Shown one piece after another: positions 37,275 through 46,732 of a DNA stretch of 64,000 nucleotides (positions are counted from its first letter, which is position 1; every line of letters starts with the position of its first letter). Source of the DNA: Hyphomonadaceae bacterium JAD_PAG50586_4 (lineage in GTDB: Bacteria > Pseudomonadota > Alphaproteobacteria > Caulobacterales > Aquidulcibacteraceae); assembly GCA_023242925.1 (NCBI GenBank), contig CP096134.1:2623501-2687500 (forward strand), read 5' to 3'. The notes beneath the pieces are model-generated. The model worked only from the letters and a program-made list of their open reading frames with translations, was not told the origin of the DNA and did no database searches. The translations under genes and the position numbers were made by a program.

Positions 37275-40200
37275 TGAAAATTCCGCCCCTTCGGCATCAC
37301 CGTCGCGGCGGGGCTTACGTCTAAACTGATGCGCACGTTGCGTGGATGACGCTGGCGCGGATCGTCGCCTGTGCCACGGCGAGGTTCGTCAGTCGGTCCG
37401 CGTGGATCGATGTTGGCGCCTGCGCTGGAGAGCGCGGCCAGCATCGGCGTGTAATCATAGATGCGCTCGGCGATGACGTGGATCACACCGCTTTCGCTCT
37501 GTACCGGCCCATCCACCGCAACGAGCCGTCCCGCAAGCACTTGGCGGCGAAATTCCTCGAACACTTTGGGCCAAACGACGATATTGGCGACGCCCGTTTC
37601 GTCCTCGAGCGTCATGAAGATCACGCCCGACGCGGTGCCGGGGCGCTGGCGTACAAGCACAAGCCCGGCGACGCGCGTGCGCTGGCCGTTCGGCATTTGC
37701 CGCAACGTCTCGGCTTTGATCGCTCGTCTATCGGTGAGGTCGTCGCGAATGAGCGCGACCGGGTGCGTCTTCAACGAAAGCCCGAGCGTGCGATAATCTT
37801 CCACCACGTGCTCACCGAGCGGCATAGGCGGCAAATCGAAATCCGGTTCGCGCGTCGGATCGTGTGCTTGCGCGAATAGCGGCAAATCCTCCTGCCCACC
37901 GACGCGATTGAGCCCCCGCGCCGCCCACAAAGCTTCGCGGCGATCGAGACCGAGCGAGCGGAACGCGTCGATATCGGCAAGACGTTCGATGGTGGAAATG
38001 GAGAGCCCACTGCGCAACCACACATCGCGAACGGAATCGTAGCCGCCCCCACGATTGGCGACGAGGACGCGCACCTCCTCTTCGCTAAGACCTTTCGCCT
38101 GGCGGAACCCCATCCGCATCGCGTGCGTGCTGCGGACATCGCCCGCCATGTCGTTGTGATTTCGATGCACGCGCTTGGCGGCTTCGGGGCCGGGCTCAAG
38201 CGTGTTATCCCAATCGGAATGATTGATGTCGATCGGGCGCATCTCGACACCGTGATCGGCCGCATCACGAATGATCTGCGCCGGCGCGTAAAATCCCATG
38301 GGCTGCGCGTTGAGCAACGCAGCAGCGAACACGTCCGGATAATAGCATTTCAGCCAAGACGAAACATAAACGAGGATCGCGAAGCTTGCGGCATGGCTCT
38401 CGGGAAAGCCGTATTCACCAAAACCTTCGATCTGAGAGAAGGATGCTTCGGCAAAAGCGCGTTCATAGCCGTTGGCGATCATGCCATGGATGAATTTGTC
38501 CTTGAGCGAACCGATCGTGCCCACCCGCTTGAATGTCGCCATCGCGCGACGGAGCTTATCGGCTTCGGGCGGCGTGAACCCGGCGCCAACAATGGCGATC
38601 TGCATCGCTTGCTCTTGAAACAGAGGCACACCGAGCGTGCGTTTCAGCACCTCTCTGAGCGCTTCTGACGGATATGTGACGTTCTCCAGGCCCTGTCGAC
38701 GCTTCAAATACGGATGCACCATGCCGCCCTGGATCGGCCCGGGGCGAACGATCGCCACTTCGATCACAAGGTCGTAGAATTCCTTGGGCTTCAGCCGCGG
38801 CAACATCGACATTTGCGCTCGACTTTCGACTTGAAACACGCCGATGGAATCGGCGCGATGCAGCATTTCATAAACGCGTGGATCATCCGTGGGCGATGTG
38901 AGCGTGGCGTAGGGCTCGCCCGGATAATGCTTCTCGCAAAGGTCGAACGCTTTTTTCAGACACGTCAGCATACCCAGGCCGAGCACGTCGACCTTGAGGA
39001 TGCCGAGGTCTTCCAGATCATCCTTGTTCCACTCCACGACGGTGCGATCTTCCATCGCTGCATTCTGGATCGGCACAACGTCGTGCAGCTTCTCGCGCGT
39101 GATGACGAAGCCGCCGACATGCTGCGAGAGGTGACGCGGGAAGCCCTGCAACTCGTTCGAGAGCGCCATGCATTGCATGAGACGCTGATCGCTAATGTCG
39201 AACCCACTCTCGCGCAGGTCCTTTTCATCCACGCCACGCGACCACCAATGCAGCATCTTAGAGAGCGATGTGACGGCATCCTCTGAATAGCCGAACACCT
39301 TGGCCACTTCACGCACGGCGCTGCGGCCCCGATAGCAGATCAAAGTCGCAGCAAGGCCGGCACGGTCGCGTCCGTACTTCTTATAGATGTATTGGATCAC
39401 CTCTTCGCGCCGCTCGTGCTCGAAATCTACATCGATATCCGGTGGCTCATTGCGCTCTTCGGACACAAAGCGATCAAACAGCAACGTGCTTTTCGCCGGA
39501 TCGACGGAGGTAATGCCGAGACAAAAGCAAATCGTAGAATTCGCGGCCGATCCTCGCCCCTGGCACAGGATCGGCACTTTGGGATTGCCGTCCTTGTCGA
39601 AACCCGAGCGCGCGAATTTCACGATATCGGCGACGGTCAGAAAGTATGGCGCGTAATGAATGCGGCCAACGATCCCTAACTCGCGCACGAGCGATGCACG
39701 CACCGATTCGGGAATGCCTTCGGGATAGCGTGTTTGGGCGCCAGCCCAAGAAAGCGCCTCCAACGCTTGCTGCGGATCGGAGAATCCGTCGGCGGTTTCT
39801 TCTGGGTATTCGTAGCGCAACTGATCCATCGAAAAATGGACGCCTTCCAGAAAACGCACACTTTCCGCCACCGCCTCCGGTGCGTCCTTATAGAGACGCG
39901 CGATCTCCTCTGGGGGCTTTAGGTGGCGCTCGGCGTTCTTCGCCAACACCGCGCCGGCTTCAGTGAGCTTCTTCTTCTCGCGAATGCAGGTCACGACATC
40001 GAGCAACGGACGACGATTGGAATGATGCATCAGCGGCTCGGTGGTCGCCAGCAAACGCGCACCAGTATCGGCAGCGAGCGCTTTGAGTTGGCGGATACGG
40101 CGACGATCTTCGCCGTTGTATAGGAACGGCGCCGCGAGCCAGACCTCGCCCGAGGCATGCTTAATTTGCGTGAGGCATTGCGCAAGCGCATCAGGGGCGT

Positions 40201-40608
40201 CGCCCAGATCGAATGCAGGTATGAGGATCGTCCGCAGGCCTTCGGCGTGTGCGATATAATCGGCGATATCGAGCCAACACTCCCCTTCGGCGCGCGACGA
40301 TTTCCGAGCGTGAGCAAACGCGTCAGGTTAGAGTATGCCGCGCGATCTTTCGGATAAGCGATGAGGTCCGGCGTTCCATCGCGAAAGACGAGTCGCGTGC
40401 CGACGATAAGGCGAATATCGCCCTTTCCCTCCTCGCGCAGTGCTTTCGCCTTCACATGCGCGCGCACGACGCCGGCCAACGTATTGCGATCAGCGACACC
40501 AATGCCGGCGAGCCCAAGCGCGCACGCCTGCTCCACCATTTCTTCCGGGTGCGAGCCAGAGCGGAGGAATGAAAAATTCGTGGTGACGCAAAGTTCAGCG
40601 AAGCTCAT
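37271..40608 (-). CDS. dnaE2: Error-prone DNA polymerase ImuC/DnaE2, frame broken near 40282
   Basis: A C-family polymerase that carries out SOS translesion synthesis with ImuA and ImuB. The N-terminus is the PHP domain (FAELCVTTNFSFLRSGSHPEE; GIGVADRNTLAGVVRAH); the polymerase core has QGRGSAANSTICFCLGIT and PPDIDVDFEHERREEVI, and the OB-fold (VRQRPGTASGVIFMTLEDET) closes it. Four C at 40282-40285 should be five, restoring RAPKGECWLDIADYIAHAEG and a 1112-residue protein. It overlaps imuB by four bases. Probably a sequencing error. Confidence 0.94.
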
Positions 40609-42137
40609 GCGAAGAGCCCATGCACGAACCAGCGCGGCGTCTCGTCTTCGCCATAGAGCCCTTCACGGTAGAGCCAATAACGGCGGCCTTCGTGGTCTTC
40701 GATGCGATAATAATCGCGCGTCGCGGCGCTCTCCGTCCAATCGCCGCTGATGCGCTCCGGGCCTTCCGCCCGCACCACTTCACGCAACACACGCCGCCAG
40801 CGGAAGCGGATCGGCGGGCCGTCAGGCACGGTGGCGAGCGCTTCGATGGGCTGCGCCGGTGAGAACAAGCGGATCGGGCGACGCTGCACGCCATCTGCCG
40901 GCGGCTCCAGTGTTTGGGTGTCCCTTGTTTCACTCAACGCCGAACGCCAACCGCTCGCACGCTCTGGCGCATGCAATTCATGCATTTGGGGGCGCAGCAC
41001 GCGCTTGGCGCCCAAGCGAACGCTCAGAATATCCGCGACGCCGCTGATCTGCTCGGACGTGGCGCGGCCTTCTTCGCTGACGACCAGTTCGCACGCGGTT
41101 TCAGCGATCGGGGCCAAATGCACGACATCCAGTCGCGCCGCCTCAATCCCGAATTCCGCATCAATATTTTCGGCGACGACATTCAGCTTTTCACGGAAGA
41201 GCCTGATCAGCGCTTTCACCTCGCGTTCTGGTCGCGACACGCCGACGGATATCACCCGATCGCGGCCATCGACGCCGAACAACACCAATTCCACGCGCCG
41301 CGCGCCGGCGCCGCGGATTTCGAGTTTCGCGATCACATCGGTGCAGAGATCCTGCATGACGTGCATGATCGCGTCCGTGGTGAAGATCGGCTCCAGAAAA
41401 CGGCGCAGCGCGAACACAGGCGGCGGCGGGCGGCGTGGCGTGAGCGCTTCGCGCGCGCGGCCATAGGCTTGATCGAGCCGCAGCATGGCGCGTTCGCCGG
41501 CGCGCGCAGTGAACGCGCCACGCGGCGCGCCTTTCAATTGGCCGATTGTATTCATACCCAGACGACGCAGCAACGCGGCGGCCTGCGGATCAAGGCGCAA
41601 CGCTTCCACGGGAAAAGCGGCGAGCGCTTCCAGATCATCGCGAGGTTTGCGGGCATAGCGCGCGAACGCCCACGCCGCGCCTGGCGTAGGCGCTACGGCG
41701 GCGCGCGCGCTAAAGCCTTGCGCGTAGAGCCGCGCAACGATCGCATCGCGCAGCGCCTCTTCGCCACTGAACAGATGCGCGCAGCCGGTGATGTTGAGAA
41801 AAAGCCCCTCAGGCGGATCGACCACCACGACCGGCGTAAACCGCTCGCACCAACCCGCGATCGCATCCAACGCGCGGGCGTCTTCTTCTGGCTCGGCTTC
41901 GACAGCTTCCAGTTTCGGCTGGATCGCGCGTGCATCGGCAAGCGACATCGCCAAGCGCAAGCCAAGCTCGCTCGCGCGCTTATCGACACCCGTCAGCTGA
42001 TAAGCGTTGGCTTGCTTGGCATAGATCGCGAGCGGACGATCATCGCCCGGCGCGCGCCCGGACCGCTTCAAACGATCCGTCGCGAGACGCGGCAGATAGA
42101 TCGCCAACCAGCGCGCGTTCTGTGAGGGCGCGGGCAT
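40605..42137 (-). CDS. imuB: Y-family polymerase-like mutasome protein ImuB
   Basis: A 510-residue protein from ATG 42137 (MPAPSQNARWLAIYLPRLAT). It has the Y-family polymerase fold (LAIYAKQANAYQLTGVDKRA; FLNITGCAHLFSGEEALRDA; LRRLGMNTIGQLKGAPRGAF) but, like other ImuB proteins, lacks the catalytic acidic set and acts as an adaptor linking DnaE2 to the beta clamp. The N-terminus overlaps the end of imuA by about 100 bp. Part of the SOS imuA-imuB-dnaE2 operon. Confidence 0.92.
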   Translation of the reverse strand: MPAPSQNARWLAIYLPRLATDRLKRSGRAPGDDRPLAIYAKQANAYQLTGVDKRASELGLRLAMSLADARAIQPKLEAVEAEPEEDARALDAIAGWCERFTPVVVVDPPEGLFLNITGCAHLFSGEEALRDAIVARLYAQGFSARAAVAPTPGAAWAFARYARKPRDDLEALAAFPVEALRLDPQAAALLRRLGMNTIGQLKGAPRGAFTARAGERAMLRLDQAYGRAREALTPRRPPPPVFALRRFLEPIFTTDAIMHVMQDLCTDVIAKLEIRGAGARRVELVLFGVDGRDRVISVGVSRPEREVKALIRLFREKLNVVAENIDAEFGIEAARLDVVHLAPIAETACELVVSEEGRATSEQISGVADILSVRLGAKRVLRPQMHELHAPERASGWRSALSETRDTQTLEPPADGVQRRPIRLFSPAQPIEALATVPDGPPIRFRWRRVLREVVRAEGPERISGDWTESAATRDYYRIEDHEGRRYWLYREGLYGEDETPRWFVHGLFA

Positions 42138-42675
42138 GGGCGTTCCAATCGAGGATAAAGGTTTGACCAACAGGGCCGGCGCGGTTGCGCGTGAGTTCGG
42201 CGCGGAAGGCAGGCGGACCAAGTTCACGCTCAACGCCGTCGCTGGGCGCGGGCGCAATACGCCAGCGCGTCCACGCCGCGCTTGGCCCGCCTTCAGGCTG
42301 GAGCAACAGACAGTGCGCGCGATTGCGTTCGGCGAACAATAAGAGCCGGCGACTGGCTTTGAGGTCGAGCGCTTTGCCGCGTGCGCCGAGCGCGCAGATG
42401 ACGACAGCGCCGGGCGCGGCGAGCCCCTGCTCGGCCGCCCACAAGGTCTCTTCCCGCTTCTTGGCGCGGATCACGATCAGCCGGCTGAGGTCGAGCCCGT
42501 ATTGAGCAAGCCCCACCGGGTAAGGCGCGCCCTCCTCGGCAAAGGCGGCCTCCTCGCCAGCCCAAAAGATCACAGGCGGGTTCCAGCTGGCTGTGAGCGC
42601 CAAGGCAAAGCCCATTGCGGCAGCTTCGGCGCCGGGGCTGGCCGGGCCAATCTCATGCAAAGCCGCCTTGGACAT
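42040..42675 (-). CDS. imuA: SOS mutagenesis protein ImuA
   Basis: A 211-residue RecA/SulA-like protein: SKAALHEIGPASPGAEAAAM, then GFALALTASWNPPVIFWAGEE, LIVIRAKKREETLWAAEQGL and CLLLQPEGGPSAAWTRWRIA. ImuA is a small partner of ImuB and DnaE2 in damage-induced mutagenesis. It is slightly short for the family, but the N-terminus looks natural. An SOS box lies about 170 bp upstream, separated from the gene by a palindromic repeat. Confidence 0.88.
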   Translation of the reverse strand: MSKAALHEIGPASPGAEAAAMGFALALTASWNPPVIFWAGEEAAFAEEGAPYPVGLAQYGLDLSRLIVIRAKKREETLWAAEQGLAAPGAVVICALGARGKALDLKASRRLLLFAERNRAHCLLLQPEGGPSAAWTRWRIAPAPSDGVERELGPPAFRAELTRNRAGPVGQTFILDWNAHARALTERALVGDLSAASRDGSFEAVRARAGR

Positions 42676-42706
42676 GCGCCCAGCTTGGGCGGCAAAATCC
42701 TTTGCT

Positions 42707-42817
42707 TCCCCGTTTACGGGGGAGCTGTCGCGCAGCGACTGAGGGGGAAAGCGCCCCCTTTAAGCGGACTTGCCCCCTCCGGCTCACTTCGTTTGCCACC
42801 TCCCCCGTAAACGGGGA
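42707..42817. repeat. 111-bp intergenic element with 18-bp perfect inverted ends
   Basis: TCCCCGTTTACGGGGGAG at 42707-42724 is the exact reverse complement of 42800-42817. The interior is rich in GC palindromes (GTCGCGCAGCGAC, CCCCCTTTAAGCGG). Such elements are common dispersed repeats in alphaproteobacterial intergenic DNA. This one separates imuA from the SOS box and carries no gene. Confidence 0.75.
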
Positions 42818-42841
42818 GGAATATGCTGGACGCGGACTCAT

Positions 42842-42856
42842 GTTCTCTATATGTTC
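42842..42856 (+). promoter_or_regulatory. LexA (SOS) box, direct-repeat type
   Basis: GTTC, seven bases (TCTATAT), GTTC is an exact match to the alphaproteobacterial LexA operator. It lies 34 bp before the start of the alkyl-DNA repair gene (42890, plus strand) and 167 bp before imuA (minus strand), so it could control either or both. Confidence 0.85.
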
Positions 42857-42889
42857 TAACTCTTCGAGTCGCTCTCGGCAAGGGTCGCT

Positions 42890-43432
42890 ATGTACGCCTA
42901 CGCGCTGTTCGACACTTCGATTGGCCGCTGCGGCCTCGCCTGGGGCCCGCGCGGGATCGTTGGAGTGCAATTGCCCGAACGCAGCGAGGGCACAACGCGC
43001 ACGCGCCTGATGCGCCACTGCCCCAACGCCGATGAGATCGAGCCACCGAAACAGATTGCCCGCGCGATCGAAGAGATCGTCGCCTTGCTGCGCGGCGAGA
43101 AGAAGGGGCTGCGCACGCTACAGCTCGATATGAGCCGCGTGCCGGCGTTCAATGCACGCGTCTATGAAACCGCACGCGCCATCGCACCTGGTAAAACACG
43201 CACCTATGGCGAGATCGCCCGGGCGATCGGCGATCCGAGTGCGGCGCGCGCTGTCGGTCAAGCGCTTGGGCGCAATCCATTCGCGATCGTGGTGCCCTGC
43301 CATCGCGTCGTCGGCGCGAACGATCGCCTCGTCGGCTTCTCCGCTAGCGGCGGCATCGCCACCAAGCTCAAGTTACTAGAGATCGAAGGCTGGCGCGCTG
43401 AAGAACAATTGCTGTTTGAGGAATTGGCCTAA
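42890..43432 (+). CDS. ogt: Methylated-DNA--[protein]-cysteine S-methyltransferase
   Basis: A 180-residue single-turnover repair protein that transfers alkyl groups from O6-alkylguanine to its own cysteine. The active-site motif is VVPCHRVVGAND; the DNA-binding wing follows TRTYGEIARAIGDPSAARAV and RNPFAI. No Ada-type zinc or AraC domain is attached, so it is Ogt/MGMT-like. A consensus LexA box sits just upstream. Confidence 0.92.
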   Translation: MYAYALFDTSIGRCGLAWGPRGIVGVQLPERSEGTTRTRLMRHCPNADEIEPPKQIARAIEEIVALLRGEKKGLRTLQLDMSRVPAFNARVYETARAIAPGKTRTYGEIARAIGDPSAARAVGQALGRNPFAIVVPCHRVVGANDRLVGFSASGGIATKLKLLEIEGWRAEEQLLFEELA

Positions 43433-43471
43433 CGCAGCCCTTCGATCGGCCCAGCCTTGAAACCGAGCTTC

Positions 43472-43499
43472 TCGTCATTGCATCATCATGCAATGACGA
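43472..43499. repeat. Perfect 12-bp-stem hairpin between convergent genes
   Basis: TCGTCATTGCAT, a four-base loop CATC, and ATGCAATGACGA form a perfect hairpin between ogt and the converging acyl-CoA dehydrogenase gene. There is no T-run on either side. It may slow transcription from both directions or be a small dispersed repeat. Confidence 0.55.
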
Positions 43500-43518
43500 A
43501 TGCCCGCCATATTCCTGG

Positions 43519-44823
43519 TCAGCCAACATCTGCCATGGCTTGCGCAAGGGCCCTGCCAGCGCGAGCGGCGCGTCGAAGCGGACACTTTAACGCCCGCTCG
43601 GCAGATCGCTTGAACGCGACGCCTTTATCGACGCGCACGTCTTGCGGCAGACCGAGTACGCGTTCGGCGATGATGTTCTTCAAAATCTCATCGGTGCCGC
43701 CGGCAATGCGTAGGCCAGGCGCCCACATATAGCCTTGGTGAAACGCGGCCTCCATCGGCGCGAGTTCGCCGTCATTGATGATACCGTAATGATCCATCGA
43801 CTCGATCGCTGTGTTGCAGATGTCCATCAAATGGTTGGCGTTGATCACCTTGCCGATCGAGCTTTCCGGACCCGGCGTTTGGCCGCGCGAAAGCGCGGTC
43901 ATAGTGCGGAATTTCGAGAGCTTGTAGCCCTCCGCCTTCACGATCCAATCGGCGAGCTTTTGGCGGAAGGCTTCATCTTGCGCGAGCGTGCCTTGGCCGC
44001 TCGGCCCCGGCATATTGCGCGCGAGCTCGAATATTTCAGCGTAGTCCGGCCCGGTTGAGCCGCCGACCGCGAGGCGCTCGTTCATCAACGTGACGAGCGC
44101 GACGTTCCAGCCCATACCCGGTTCGCCAAGACGGGCTTTGTCCGACACGCGAACGTCGGTGAAATACACTTCGTTGAATTCACGCCCACCGGAAGCTTGG
44201 TGGATGGGGCGCACGTCCACGCCCGGCGCCTTCATATCGACGATGAACATGGTGAGGCCTTTGTGCTTTTCCACGTCCGGGTTCGTGCGCACAAGCACAA
44301 TGCCGAAATCGGAAAACTGCGCACCGGTAGTCCACACCTTCTGCCCGTTGATCACCCAATCGTCGCCATCACGCACGGCTTTGGTTTTCGACGCCGCAAC
44401 GTCGGAGCCTGCGCCAGGCTCCGAGAAGAGTTGGCACCAAATTTCATCGCCACGCAGCGCCTTGGCCACATAACGCTCCTTCGTCGCGTCATCGGAGAAC
44501 GCGATCACGGTCGGCACGCACATGCCCAGACCAATCGCGAACGGTTGCGACGGCGCGTCGAACTTGCCTTCTTCCTGATTGAAGATGACGGCGTAGATCG
44601 GCGGCAACGCTCGTCCGCCCTGCTCCTTGGCCCAGGTGATGCCGGCGAAGCCGGCTTCGGCCTTCTTCTTCTGGTATGCCTTCGCGGCTTTCACGTATTC
44701 GTCGGTCGAGAGCCTGCGCGAGAGGCGCTCTTTGTCGGAGCCCTTCGGCGAGCAATTGGCGGCAAGAAACGCGCGCGCATCGGCGCGAAACTTCGCTTCT
44801 TCGGGCGTATCGTTGAAATCCAT
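43519..44823 (-). CDS. Acyl-CoA dehydrogenase (larger of an adjacent pair)
   Basis: An FAD flavoprotein that dehydrogenates acyl-CoA at C2-C3. It shows QLFSEPGAGSDVAASKTKAV (flavin/substrate loop), WVINGQKVWTTGAQFSDFGI and GGTDEILKNIIAERVLGLPQ near the end. The last 30 residues (after VDKGVAFK) look foreign. Removing one C from AAGCGATCTGCC near 43600 would give FKDLPSGR and a stop at 43587, the usual family ending. The gene therefore probably ends at 43587 (411 residues). It forms an operon with a second dehydrogenase. Confidence 0.9.
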   Translation of the reverse strand: MDFNDTPEEAKFRADARAFLAANCSPKGSDKERLSRRLSTDEYVKAAKAYQKKKAEAGFAGITWAKEQGGRALPPIYAVIFNQEEGKFDAPSQPFAIGLGMCVPTVIAFSDDATKERYVAKALRGDEIWCQLFSEPGAGSDVAASKTKAVRDGDDWVINGQKVWTTGAQFSDFGIVLVRTNPDVEKHKGLTMFIVDMKAPGVDVRPIHQASGGREFNEVYFTDVRVSDKARLGEPGMGWNVALVTLMNERLAVGGSTGPDYAEIFELARNMPGPSGQGTLAQDEAFRQKLADWIVKAEGYKLSKFRTMTALSRGQTPGPESSIGKVINANHLMDICNTAIESMDHYGIINDGELAPMEAAFHQGYMWAPGLRIAGGTDEILKNIIAERVLGLPQDVRVDKGVAFKRSAERALKCPLRRAARAGRALAQAMADVG

Positions 44824-44864
44824 TGTCCTACTCCCTTAGGCCGCGTTGCGTTGTTCGAGACGCT

Positions 44865-45950
44865 TCACGAGTTTTCTTTCCACGCCGCAGGCCCGCCGGC
44901 TTGCAACGCAAGCAGCTTGGCGCGGCGATAGAAGAGGTGGCAGTCGACTTCCCAGGTAAAGCCCATGCCGCCATGCGTTTGGATGTTTTCCTTGGCGCAG
45001 AGATAATAGGCGTCACTCGCAGCAGCGCGTGAGGCGGCCGCAGCAAACGGCAGCTCCGCCGCTTCGGTCGAAAGCGCCCAGGCGCCGTAATAGGCATTGG
45101 AGCGCGCGACTTCGATCGCGACATACATATCCGCGAGCTTGTGCTTGATCGCCTGGAATGAACCGATCTGACGCGAGAAGGCGTAACGGTTCTTCGCGTA
45201 GTCCACGGACATCTCAAGGCACGCTTGCGAGCCGCCGACTTGCTCGAACGCCAGCAACACTGCAGCGCGATCGAGCACCGCTTCTGAAAGCTCCCAGCCT
45301 TGGCCAGCAGCGCCCAGACGCTCGGCCTTCGCGTTCTTGAACGCAAGCTTGGCATGACCGCGCGTGGGATCGAGAGTCTTCAGCGTCTCACGTGTGACGC
45401 CTGCTTGGTTGAGATCAACGAGCACCAGCGAAACGCCCGCGCCCTCTTTCGCGACAACAACCGCCCAACCGGCGACGTCGCCATCGGTGACAGGAATTTT
45501 CACGCCGTTCAGCGTCGCGCCGTCGAATTTAGCCTGGATGCTTGCGGGCGTCGGCGCGCCGGGCGCTTCGGAAAGCGCAAAGCATCCGATCGTCTCGCCG
45601 CTCGCCACCTTCGGCAGATGCGCCGCCTTCTGCGCATCGCTGCCGGCCAGCATCAACGCCTCTGCGAAAAAATACACACTGGATGAAAACGGGATCGGCG
45701 CGACGGCGCGGCCAAGCTCTTCGGCCAGCACGCACAATTCAAGGCGACCTAACCCAAGCCCGCCGTGTTCTTCCGGGATCGCGGCGCCTAACCAACCCAT
45801 CTCGGCGACGGCTTTCCACAAACTCTGGTCATACGAGATCGCCGCATCGTTCAAAACGCCGCGCGTGACCTTGGCGCCCGCCTTGTCGGTGAGGAATTTG
45901 CGCGCCTCGTCTTTCAGGCTCTTTTGGTCGTCGGAAAAGTCAAAATTCAC
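44865..45950 (-). CDS. Acyl-CoA dehydrogenase (smaller of the pair)
   Basis: A 361-residue member (MNFDFSDDQKSLKDEARKFL; FALSEAPGAPTPASIQAKFD; FSRQIGSFQAIKHKLADMYV; THGGMGFTWEVDCHLFYRRA). It resembles the shorter subunits that pair with a longer dehydrogenase in heteromeric enzymes of steroid or branched-acyl degradation. It ends AAWKENS at 44865, but a fifth T in the run 44872-44875 would extend it to AWKEKLVKRLEQRNAA, stopping at 44836, 13 bp before the next start. I think the longer end is correct. Confidence 0.9.
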   Translation of the reverse strand: MNFDFSDDQKSLKDEARKFLTDKAGAKVTRGVLNDAAISYDQSLWKAVAEMGWLGAAIPEEHGGLGLGRLELCVLAEELGRAVAPIPFSSSVYFFAEALMLAGSDAQKAAHLPKVASGETIGCFALSEAPGAPTPASIQAKFDGATLNGVKIPVTDGDVAGWAVVVAKEGAGVSLVLVDLNQAGVTRETLKTLDPTRGHAKLAFKNAKAERLGAAGQGWELSEAVLDRAAVLLAFEQVGGSQACLEMSVDYAKNRYAFSRQIGSFQAIKHKLADMYVAIEVARSNAYYGAWALSTEAAELPFAAAASRAAASDAYYLCAKENIQTHGGMGFTWEVDCHLFYRRAKLLALQAGGPAAWKENS

Positions 45951-46101
45951 TTCGGGTCCTCCCGCGGACGCTACGTCTTGGTTGGCGCCACCTTAACGCG
46001 CCCGTCAGGTCCGACGAAAGAGTGTCTTGGCGTCAATCCCTGTTCACGAAGGCTAAAGCGCGTTGCGCTAGTATTGGCCAAAATTACGGGGTGAGTAACC
46101 A

Positions 46102-46671
46102 ATGGCGAAGGCGGTCTTTCACAAGGGCCAACGCGTGTTCGTACGTCCGGTAGGCACCTGGGCGGCGATCGAGCGCGTCAATCCTCAATGGGTCAAGGGC
46201 GTCGAGGAACCTCTGCGGGTGACCTACGAGGTCGGCCTTGGCCGCGAATTCCAGGCGCACGAATTGGCCGCCGAAGAGCGCGAGACGTCCAAGCCGGATT
46301 TGATCGCAACGGAAAACTGGCGCGTACTGCGCGCCGTGAACCGCCTCTCGGCTGACGCCCGCGATCCGCGCCATCCGGAGCCCGGCACATTCCCGGTCGT
46401 TGTGACGGATGAGAAAGATTGGGGCGGCTGGCGCGTGCCGATGGCGGAGTATGACCGCGACCCGGCCCGCGTCGAGCACCAAGCGCGCGTGATCGCCAAT
46501 GCGCAGCGTCTGATGCGCGTTGCCCGTGAGCTGACCGAATTCGCGACCGACCACCCGCACGAGACACCGTCTCACTTGCAGGACCTCGCGACCCAAGCTG
46601 AAATGGTGCTCGCGGCGATCTACAAGGACAACTCCACGCCGCGCGCATCGGCTGTGCTTGCGGCTGAATAA
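46102..46671 (+). CDS. Conserved-looking hypothetical protein
   Basis: A 189-residue soluble protein (MAKAVFHKGQRVFVRPVGTW). The first 60 residues resemble an SH3-like or KOW-type beta-barrel (GQRVFVRPVGTWAAIERV); the remainder is helical (RVIANAQRLMRVARELTEFA; LQDLATQAEMVLAAIY). No enzyme motif is visible. It stands alone, upstream of pepN by 60 bp. A DNA- or RNA-associated role is possible but unproven. Confidence 0.75.
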   Translation: MAKAVFHKGQRVFVRPVGTWAAIERVNPQWVKGVEEPLRVTYEVGLGREFQAHELAAEERETSKPDLIATENWRVLRAVNRLSADARDPRHPEPGTFPVVVTDEKDWGGWRVPMAEYDRDPARVEHQARVIANAQRLMRVARELTEFATDHPHETPSHLQDLATQAEMVLAAIYKDNSTPRASAVLAAE

Positions 46672-46732
46672 GCGACATTGATTTTCGCTGTCGCGCGGCT
46701 CATGTCAGGTCTTCCGTTAGGAGACCTCCCCG

